In this document: positions 1 through 7,051 of the stretch, piece after piece
Layout: each line of letters opens with the position of its first letter
How positions within the stretch are numbered: position 1 is the stretch's first letter
Origin: Irineochytrium annulatum
Lineage: Eukaryota > Chytridiomycota > Chytridiomycetes > Chytridiales > Chytridiaceae
Direction: 5' to 3'
DNA: 13,015 bases
NCBI GenBank assembly: GCA_027600665.1
Contig: JADGJL010000838.1
Coordinates: 1 to 13,015, forward strand
The notes under the pieces: generated by a model
The model's database searches: none
Seen by the model: the letters and a program-made list of their open reading frames with translations, nothing else
Told to the model about the DNA's origin: nothing
Position numbers and translations under genes: made by a program

Positions 1-83
1 AAGAAATCAAGATCGTCCGGCAGTACGGAGTCCATCCAAAACTAATCCTAGCCATCGTCAGCCATCCCTTTTAAGTCCATACA
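1..83. other. 3' flank of the sideroflexin gene
   Basis: Sequence between the window edge and the sideroflexin stop codon. Nothing recognisable beyond a presumed 3' UTR. Confidence 0.4.
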
Positions 84-1793
84 TCAAAGCCCCCTATTGA
101 AGAAAAGCGACTTTATCGGCGCTCCATCCTTGTCCCTCAGACCTTGGAACCGAGGCTCCAGCTTCGCTACGGGCACCTCGGCGACCTGCGGGTAGATAGC
201 GACGGCGCAGGGAAGAGCGGCCATAAGTGATCCGCAGATAACCGCTGTTGATGCGAGTGAGTTAGCAATTGGTAAATACATAAAGGCGCATAAGGAAGAG
301 AGGTTACCGAGATTCAGCGGCATGGCGAGCCTCGGGTTCGACCTCACGAATGCTGTCCGCTCGAGCCGGGTCATGATGAGGCCGGGGAGGAAGACGGCCG
401 GGAAGGCGGTGGCCACCCGCGAGACCGCCACCTTTCGTAACGACAATGCTTTAATATCATTCACGAAGCAATCGAAGTTTACCTGGCTGATGGCATTGAA
501 GCCGGCCTTCTGGCTCTTGCCCACCACGTTCCCATCCTTGTCAAGCACTGAGATACCTTCGCTGAAAACATTACCACCATCAGCTTCCTCATTAATGCCC
601 TCCAAAAACTTACGTCAACTCCTTCTGCCTCATCAAAAACACGTTCAACGTTCCCGCCGCCGCGACGGCCGTGAAGGGGACGCATCGACCCAAGATTGAT
701 GTCGCCAGGGGAGAGAGGCCACGAAGGCGAGAGACCCATGCGTTCATTCCCAGGGCGATGGTACAGGAGGAGGCCACGGCGGTTGTGTAGGCGACTGTTT
801 TTTAATGCGAAGGGAAACGGGATGGTTAGCTTTGGGTAACACGTAGAAAAGAAAAAGAGTAAAGAGCGCGTGAAACGGGTAGGGCGCGCAGACGAACTAT
901 CGGCCTCATTGACCTCTACTACGGAGACTATTATCTTCGCTGAAGTCTACGTGATCCAAACAGTGCCCCTCTTCTGCTTCTCCTGCTGTCGTGCTTCCTT
1001 CTTCTTTACCCTTACTTCCATCGTGCATGCCATCCATCACTCCATCCTCCTCTCACTCAAGACACGTACTCGCCGTCTCCTTGGTATCCATAACCGCGCT
1101 CTTATTCGCATTACAATAATTGAAAGCGACATTGACGCTCTGGTTCACGACCTGCCAGAACACGATGGCGGCCGTGCTCGGATTAGGCACCAGCATCCCC
1201 GCCACGATCAAAGCGTTCGTGGGCACAAAGCACGCCATCCTGAAGGGCAGTAGGATGGTCTCGCCCGTGTCTGGGTGGAAGTTGGAGTCGACGAGACGTT
1301 TCGCCGCGAGAAGCTGGGCGGATGTGGGTGGCGGGGTGATGGGCGTGTGGGATTGGTGAGCATCGACAAGGCGTTTGGCGGCGAGGAGCTGTGACGGGGT
1401 CGCGAGGAGATTTCTACATGCAGGCAACAATCAGTTACTAATTTAACGTACGGGCGGAGGGCACTCACCGCGGGTTCGTCACCTCCGCGAAGTGACGGAG
1501 GCGACCGATATAGGTCGACTGGTCGTAGAGCGGCTTCGCTGTAGAAGGTAAGATCGTAAACGGGTTAGAACGCAATCGCAAAACAACCACGAGTATTTCC
1601 TTGAGCCTGTGGCGACATGTGGCGCCAGAAAGCCATCCCTAGTCCCCGCGTCGAGGTTCGCTTGCCCGTGGGTCTCACCCCGGCCACTTCTCTGCTCTCG
1701 CCTCCATTCCGCCTCAAACGGCATCGCCATGCCCCCAATCCCATCCTCATGACGTCGTTACTCACAGAGGTCGATGTCTACCCGGTCCACCAT
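84..1793 (-). CDS. FSF1: Sideroflexin, mitochondrial carrier family (6 exons)
   Basis: Sideroflexins are multi-pass inner mitochondrial membrane proteins; human SFXN1 imports serine for one-carbon metabolism. Exons, in coding order: 1793-1766, 1538-1469, 1413-1070, 794-614, 561-483, 431-84 (1050 nt, 349 aa, close to the usual ~320). Introns are 227, 55, 275, 52 and 51 nt. Family hallmarks visible after splicing: an N-terminal IDLSKPLYDQSTYIGRLRHF (residues 7-26), TNPR (30-33), HPDTGE (79-84), FWQVVNQ (118-124), GRCVPFTAVAAA (183-194) followed by LMRQKEL, an EGISVLDKDG stretch (209-218), and the C-terminal FFNRGL. Family members usually read FWQWxNQ, so Val replaces Trp here. The start at 1793 was chosen because a 28-nt first exon restores the conserved IDLSKP N-terminus. 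The last intron (432-482) is in frame without a stop, so a naive reading frame gives 17 extra residues. It is divergent from CMC1 with 75 bp between start codons. The family call is firm; the substrate is unknown. FSF1 is the yeast family name. Confidence 0.93.
432..482 (-). other. In-frame 51-nt intron of the sideroflexin gene
   Basis: It starts GTAAAC and ends GAAAG. It has no stop and a length of 3 x 17, so it is open within the surrounding reading frame. Removing it joins FNAISQ directly to VAVSRV, which restores the contiguous AI..V..SR segment typical of sideroflexins; the retained form would insert 17 polar and charged residues there. The acceptor is AAG rather than the usual YAG. Confidence 0.75.
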
Positions 1794-1868
1794 CGCGATC
1801 AAGATCTCGGTGAGACTTTCAAGCCTCAACCAGTTTGTCAATTCCACTCAGTCGCGACCATTTGCGAC
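1794..1868. promoter_or_regulatory. Shared divergent promoter between sideroflexin and CMC1-like gene
   Basis: Only 75 bp separate the sideroflexin start codon (minus strand, 1793-1791) from the CMC1-like start codon (plus strand, 1869-1871). The gap must hold the 5' leaders and core promoter elements of both genes unless these extend into the neighbouring coding regions. I see no TATA box or CCAAT box in it. Both products are mitochondrial, so co-regulation is plausible, but this is inference from arrangement only. Confidence 0.5.
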
Positions 1869-2316
1869 ATGTCATCGCCGTCGCCCACACCCGAGCGCCC
1901 GCCACACATCCTGCACACGCTGACGAACGCGGAGGAGGAGGTACTCGTGGAGATCAACGACACCGGTAACTGATGTTCGTGAGTAGGTGGTTCTTAAGCG
2001 GCTGCGGAAATTCGCACTTACCCAATGCACTGAGCTCGTGAAAGGTGTAGTGGAATATTACTACTTGCTTCACTCCAGACACTGGCATTAAACGCGCTTT
2101 ATAGAATTCCAAGCCTGCACAAAAACGAAAACTATCACGCTCTCGTGGGCATGCAAGAACGAGCTCAAGCGGATGAACGACTGCGTGTCGCAGTACACGA
2201 GTGAGAACGATCGGGACAAAGGGCGGGCGGAGATGCTGGAGGAGAAGCGGAAGTGGAGGGAGGGACGGGCAGCGCAGGAGGCCGCGCATGTTGCTGGGCA
2301 GAAGCGCTCGAGCTGA
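1869..2316 (+). CDS. CMC1: CMC1-like twin CX9C mitochondrial protein (3 exons)
   Basis: CMC1 proteins are small soluble proteins of the intermembrane space, imported by the Mia40 disulfide relay, that act in cytochrome c oxidase (COX1) assembly and copper delivery. Exons 1869-1940, 1987-2044, 2105-2316 (342 nt, 113 aa; family about 105-115). The introns are 46 nt (with an AACTGAT branch-like motif) and 60 nt. The protein shows LTNAEEE (18-24), then KRLRKFALTQC, and a clear twin CX9C: Cys38-x9-Cys48, an 11-residue loop, Cys60-x9-Cys70. The second motif reads CKNELKRMNDC. A charged helix follows (residues 77-98, rich in E, K and R). No continuous frame covers the gene, so all three exons are needed to complete the cysteine pattern. 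The donor of intron 1 (GTACTC) is weak; its choice rests on restoring the EEEVVLKRLRKF spacing. It shares a 75-bp divergent promoter with sideroflexin. The related CMC2 family is less likely because of the EE-x-L-K-R-x-R-x-x-A-L-x-x-C context. Confidence 0.87.
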
Positions 2317-2647
2317 AAGGATGGGGCCTTGCGATTGGGATGCGCAGAGGATTTCGTCGAGGGGAAGGGCAGCTGCCTGTGCCATGTTCGTTACATGGCA
2401 AAACCCGACGTACCGAGATATAGGGGCTATGGGGCCTGCTCACGAAGTAGAATTGAAAGGGCTGGCATGCTTAGGGAATCTTATATTTGGTTGTCCTTGG
2501 AGATCATTTTTGTGAAGTGTGAGATCAACAGTACATAGTTAAAACGAGGATAATACGTCAAGATATGATCAAGAAAAAATGCAAGTGCAAGATATATGGA
2601 TACGAGAAAATAAATAAGGTCCAAAGTGTCCAAAGTGCTCCAAGCGC
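2317..2647. other. Convergent intergenic region with candidate poly(A) signal and short tandem repeat
   Basis: This 331-bp stretch separates the CMC1-like stop from the stop of the minus-strand Sel1-repeat gene. It should hold both 3' UTRs. A plus-strand AATAAA lies at 2609-2614, about 290 nt after the CMC1-like stop, and could serve as its polyadenylation signal. A 9-bp unit, TCCAAAGTG, occurs twice in tandem at 2620-2637 and then degenerates towards the Sel1 stop codon. The open frames here show no recognisable protein. Confidence 0.4.
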
Positions 2648-4469
2648 TCAAAGTCTGTTTTGTTCCGGATCGAAGATGTTCGGGTCCTCGAGTACTGTGG
2701 AGAAGTGTTAGCACGTATTCTAGTGGTGCACGGAACCAAAGGCTTACGTGTGATGTAATGCTTGATCTTCCGGCAATGACCAACGCAATCGCAAGTCCAC
2801 TTCAACAGCGGAACGCCCACATTCCGCAAGAATATCTCGGGACCAACGAGCTTCTCCGCCACCGGCATAACGGGCGCTGGCGCCCCCAGTGTCGACCGAT
2901 CCGCCGCGAACGCGACCGCCGCCCGGAACTGCTGCTTCGATAAGACGCCAAGATCATCGACAAATCCGAGGATGTGAATTAAGATCTCCGTCGGCAGATC
3001 GGAGATCCTCGCCCCTAACTTCTCCTCCACAACCGCGCCCTTCTCATCCAACGACAATTCCGCAAACTCATCCGCGAGATCCTTCGCGTCATCAATGTCC
3101 CTCAGCACGGGCGACGGCGGAGCCCTCATGTTCCCACTCAGTAAGGCCCTCGCCGGCACAAGCAAAGAAAGCGCGCTCACGCTCCCCAACCTCCTTTTAG
3201 CCTCCACCGAGTCCCTCGCCGCCGCCCTTTTATAGTACGTGAACGCCCTCTGCTTGTCCACAGTCAGCCCGATCCCGGCCTCACTGCAGACCCCCATCGA
3301 CAGTAAGCTCAACGCATGCCCTTGCTCCGCGCCCATCCGGAACCACATGACCGCCAGGGAGTCGTCCGCCGTCACGCCAAAGCCGTCGTGGTAGCACCGG
3401 CCCAGGTTGTACTGCGCGTGAGGGTGGCCGTTCAGCGCGGCCGTGCGATAGTAGTACACTGCCCGCGCCGGGTTCTGCGCGACCCCGATCCCTTGCTCGT
3501 GGAAGATGCCGAGGACGTTCTGGGCGTTCACGGAGCCGAAGACGGAGGCGCGTATGTACCACTCAAACGCCTGCATCGGGTCCTCCTCGACCGCGAGGCC
3601 GCGCTCGAACAAGGTGCCGATGTTGTAGATCGCGGCGGCTTCCTTACGCTCGGCCGCGCGGATGTACCACCGCAGCCCGAGGTTCGGGTTGACGGCGCAC
3701 CCGGAGCCCTCGATATAGAGGTTCCCGAGGACGTTTTGGGCGCCTGGGTGGCCCTGGGTGGCCGCGAGCTCGCACCACCGGAATGCCTCGTTATCATCAC
3801 TTGCAACCGCAATCCCTGAACATATCTCCTTTTCAGCACACAGATACGCACGACATCACACATACCGTTGTAGTAACAAAGCGCCAGACAGAACTGCGCG
3901 GCAGGCACCCTCGCCTCTGCGGCGTGCCTTAACCACGCGACTGCCAACTCCCCATTATGCCTGCAGCTTTGCCTCCACTTGTCCGCCTCGCTGTGGTTGA
4001 TCTTAATGTTCGGCCTCCCGTGCGTCTTCAAAAACGCCAGCCTCGCCTGCGCCATCCCGCAGCCCTGGTAGGATGCCACCGTGTACAATCTATCATCGGA
4101 ATCAGCCGTCGATAATTGGGGTATGGGCAACTACCTTTCGGCCTCCCTGAAATCCATCTCCAACCCGCCCATCCCGAATTCGTTAAAGAAGGCCACGACG
4201 GCGGTGGCCATGACGGCGTCCCCGCCATCCTTCCCGCACGCACTGGCCGACCTCCTGAACATTCTCAGCGCCCTCGCTTCCAAGTGCTCCTGCTCTGCGG
4301 CGTTCTGAGACGGCATGGACGAAGACTTGAACAACAAGGACGAGCCGACAGCGAAGTAGACGTGCGAGCGGAAGCGGTTCAGGTTTGGCCGGGAGCTCCG
4401 CATGGCCTCGGTGGACTTGCGGCGGATCATGGTGGCCCCGTCGAGGTCGTCGAGGTCGAGGTCTAGCAT
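2648..4469 (-). CDS. Sel1-repeat protein with C-terminal F-box-like motif (4 exons)
   Basis: Likely an adaptor or scaffold. Sel1 repeats are helical, TPR-like units for protein binding; F-box motifs recruit clients to SCF ubiquitin ligases through Skp1. Exons, in coding order: 4469-4135, 4089-3866, 3815-2748, 2694-2648 (1674 nt, 557 aa). Introns are 45, 50 and 53 nt; the last has a GTAAGC donor, GCTAAC branch site and CCACAG acceptor. Six consecutive 36-residue Sel1 repeats run from about residue 174 to 389, each built on A-Q-x-x-L-G-x-x-Y-x-x-G-x-G-V and a closing W-Y-x-R-A-A. The F-box-like core ISDLPTEILIHILGFVDD begins near residue 457. It is followed by KQQF..A..FAADRSTL and FLRNVG, which I take as a conserved C-terminal module seen in fungal Sel1/F-box proteins (from memory). 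The N-terminal ~110 residues are Ser/Arg-rich and unrecognised. A second in-frame Met, 13 residues in, is an alternative start. The exact function is unknown. Confidence 0.85.
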
Positions 4470-5368
4470 CGTTGCAGACAGCTCGAGTTGGGGTGAAGAG
4501 ATGCGGCGCGAGGATCAGATGGATTCTGTGCGACCCCACAATGCGCCCTATTTACACGCCTTTATCACGTTTTTCATTTTCAACGGTTGCGTTGACGTAT
4601 ATCACAACCCGAGAACGGGACTTGACAATCCCGTCAGTTTCCTGTAGACATAGTCAAGCAGTGCAGCCGGCAACCGTGGCGCACTGGATCTGAACCTTAG
4701 CAAGCCTGGATGTATTGTTACCATGTCTAAATACATAGTCGCTCACATACACACCTCTTCACTTAGACGAGATTAGCGAGCGTGGGCTTGACAGCATGCG
4801 GCTGATCGATGACAACCTCCCCTTGATACATTGCTGGCAGTTCCCTGACGTCGTTAATCACCACTCGACTGTTGTTGCACAGAATCTCCATCAAGTGGGT
4901 TGCGATCCACCGCCGCGACTCCCCCGTCAGTACAAATCAGTCTTGTCCATCAGTTGCAGACACTTCTTGGCGGACGGCTCCGTCCGATAAATGGGCCGGC
5001 AGGCACGGGTAGACGAAAACACTTGTACTTCTTTGACACGCAGCCGGTTTTCAAAGCAACGCTGTGGTCGACATATCAATACATACTTAGATTTTAAATC
5101 GAGCAAAATCGGGTTCGAAGCCCTTTTTTTTTCATCACACAAAATTCGTACAATATCACGTACAATATCACCAAAATGTTCACTGCCAAATCGTTGGACG
5201 TGGAGTCAGTAGAGGATACGATCTGCTTAGTATCAAAAACTCCATCATATCGCACTTTGACGACAGAAATAACATTCGCAACATTCGCCACAACTGCACC
5301 TCACCTGGCAACCGTCCTCAACCACACGCCCTCCTTTCCACAAACGGCGTCCCAGACCGCATCACCCG
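4470..5368. other. Divergent intergenic region without a convincing gene
   Basis: This 899-bp stretch lies between two divergent start codons (Sel1/F-box gene on minus, coiled-coil/UBA gene on plus) and should contain both promoters. It is more A+T-rich than the genes towards its right end. It holds a 58-codon stop-to-stop frame on minus (4763-4936), a 12-bp tandem duplication (5147-5170), a nine-T run at 5124-5132 and an upstream open frame from 5176 that overlaps the 5369 start out of frame. I see no tRNA cloverleaf, no transposon ends and no domain. Confidence 0.5.
5147..5170. repeat. Perfect 12-bp tandem duplication
   Basis: CGTACAATATCA occurs twice, head to tail without a gap, about 200 bp upstream of the coiled-coil/UBA start codon. 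It may be replication slippage or a doubled regulatory site; the sequence alone does not decide. Confidence 0.85.
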
Positions 5369-6512
5369 ATGGACAACGACGGCTTCAAGCGGCTCCTAAA
5401 GTTCGAGGAGAGAAGGCTCCTGGGTGAACAGCGCCTGGCCGAACGCCGGCTGGAGCTTGCCAAAGAGGTATATCCCACACTTTTCCCGAAATCTCCTATA
5501 TGCCAACAACACATACTGATATTTTTTATTCTCCCTCGAAAGGCGAACGAATTCAAGGCGGCGCTGGAGGTGGAGGACCGCAGGCTTGACTCCGAGCGCC
5601 AGCAAGCCGACAGGCGGCTCGAGGAGTTCAAGCTCGTTCAGATGAGGCAGATGGAGGTCGAGTGTCAGCGGCTGGAGGTGGAGAGTCAGAGGTTGGAGGT
5701 TGAGAGCCAGAGGCTGGAGGTGGAGAGGGTTCGCATGAAGAAGGAAGGGAAGGCGGAGAAGAAGATGAGGAAAGCGATGAAGAAGAAGGGGAAGGTGGGT
5801 GGTGGACAAGCGGTGGTGGAGGACGGGCAGGTGCAGAAGGTGAAGCTCGTTGCAACGGGATCCGTTAACGACGACGGAACCGCGGCGGACGCGGTTAGCA
5901 CTGGGTCGGCACCTTCTGTGGATTTGAAACTCTCGGACGTCCACAATATCATCGATACCGCGGCAGCCGCTTCTGCTCAATCTATCATGGACTCCGTTGC
6001 TGATCAAGAAAGGGTTGCGAAGCCGAAGATGATTGGCGACGTCCATAGGCAGGAGATCAGGGAGATGGCCGAGCGGCTGAGGATGATGAAGGACTACGGC
6101 AACGGTGAGGAATCCGACACCTCGACCGCTTCGAAATCCTCAGACGACGACGGTCCAACGAATCCCGAGGCGACGGCCGCCCAGTCGCCCGTGGAGGCGG
6201 ACTGGCACGTTTGCAGTTCGGAAACCTCGAGTTTTGTCGGCGGTAAGAGAACTTAGGAATTTAGCTGTAATGAGACCCGCTGATATAGCAGATGCTTTAG
6301 AGATGGGAATTTCAGACGGCGGTGATGGCATGCTGAAGTCGAAGAATGTGGATGCGGACGATGCAGGCGTGCAACACGAGGAGGAGGGGCTTAGCTTGGA
6401 GGAAATCGATCTCGTGATGCTTCAAGCGGGCGTATCGAGAGCGGTGGCCTTAAAGGGTTTGAAGGAAAACGGCGGCGATGTAGTGAAGACTATCTTGGAG
6501 CTGGCGGCCTAG
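5369..6512 (+). CDS. Coiled-coil protein with C-terminal NAC-alpha-type UBA domain (3 exons)
   Basis: No full-length family is recognised. Exons 5369-5467, 5543-6242, 6316-6512 (996 nt, 331 aa). Residues 1-33 and 34-100 form a long charged helix rich in E, R, L and Q (ELAKE joins ANEFKAALE across intron 1), including three exact 7-residue units of the RLEVESQ kind. A Lys-rich patch follows (MKKEGKAEKKMRKAMKKKGK, about residues 102-121), then an Ala/Ser-rich middle and an acidic Ser/Thr segment. The last ~39 residues match the UBA domain that ends NAC-alpha proteins: LEEIDLVMLQAGVSRA, then LKENGGDVV and ILEL. The NAC beta-barrel domain itself is absent. Intron 1 (75 nt) is in frame without a stop and ends CGAAAG. 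Intron 2 (73 nt) runs from GGTAAG to TTTCAG and shifts frame, so reading through it ends the protein before the UBA. UBA domains bind ubiquitin or partner proteins; here the partner is unknown. HYPK has a similar C-terminal domain and is an alternative comparison. Confidence 0.75.
5468..5542 (+). other. In-frame 75-nt intron of the coiled-coil/UBA gene
   Basis: It starts GTATAT, ends CGAAAG, and is 3 x 25 nt long with no stop. If translated it would place a Cys/Pro/Phe/Ile-rich insert (PLFPKS-like and ILIFFIL-like) inside an otherwise uniform charged coiled coil. Removing it makes the helix continuous. The low G+C of this stretch compared with both flanks also fits an intron. Confidence 0.78.
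5666..5728 (+). repeat. Three 21-bp tandem repeats coding heptads in the coiled coil
   Basis: Units 5666-5686, 5687-5707 and 5708-5728 each encode Q-R-L-E-V-E-S/R. A fourth, diverged copy (MEVEC) lies directly upstream. The unit length equals one coiled-coil heptad, with Leu and Val in core-like spacing, so gain or loss of a unit would keep the helix in register. Confidence 0.85.
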
Positions 6513-7051
6513 AGGGGCGTTGGGGCATATGGGAGCGTTGTATATAAGTTCCGTACAAGGTTGTGCATATCTTTTAGTCCGATTGAAGTAGCGAGTGTTC
6601 CTTTTCACTAAACTCATTCCTTTCGCGTTTGTTGAATCACATCTTTATCAATATACGTTTTTACTTTGAGGTAACGAAGATTATTGGCACATATACACTT
6701 CCAAACGATGAAAGCGTATGTATAGCAACGCGCTATGGGCCTTCGAAGGCTAAGGTACATTTTTCGAAAAAGGCATTCGCCGTCACATCGACATTGTAAA
6801 ATATCAGCGGAAGTAAGGTCGCAGTCCGCTAGTCGTAAATGTAACAAACACTAAAATTTAGAATGAAAGAGTATTACAGAGATTACAAGAGGTGTTGCCC
6901 AAAGATGATACTGAGATGTGAAGGCTTCGCTAAGTAATTCCTCAATCAAAGGCCAAAGATACAATGATGCAAAGCAAAACCACCACCAGCCAACTCGAAA
7001 ACTAAACCGCCGCAGCATTTTGCAACCTACAAAATCGAACACTTCAATGTC
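6513..7051. other. Convergent intergenic region, 3' ends of UBA and BRO1 genes
   Basis: This 539-bp stretch lies between two stop codons on opposite strands. It is A+T-rich compared with the flanking genes. Short minus-strand frames at 6614-6847 and 6851-7042 have no recognisable motif and look like chance. I see no clear AATAAA signal for either gene, no RNA gene and no repeat. Confidence 0.5.

Noticed and set aside
1617..1973. A single 118-codon frame including the CMC1 N-terminus from an ATG at 1617
   Set aside because: The upstream part runs antisense through sideroflexin intron 1 and exon 1 and is unlike CMC1; the ATG at 1869 gives the normal family length.
5109..5132. GGTTCGAAGCC followed by a T run, like a tRNA B box with a Pol III terminator
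   Set aside because: The arms do not pair: only about three base pairs flank TTCGAAG, and there is no acceptor stem or nearby A box. I see no cloverleaf on either strand, so it is left as a chance match.
6105..6512. A separate gene reading straight through 6243-6315 into the UBA domain
   Set aside because: The upstream part of that frame is Arg/Pro-rich and shadows the coiled-coil gene. Consensus GTAAGA and TTTCAG sites join the main frame to the UBA exon with total length a multiple of three.
6614..7042. Two minus-strand frames of 77 and 63 codons between the UBA and BRO1 genes
   Set aside because: A+T-rich, no domain, located where 3' UTRs are expected.
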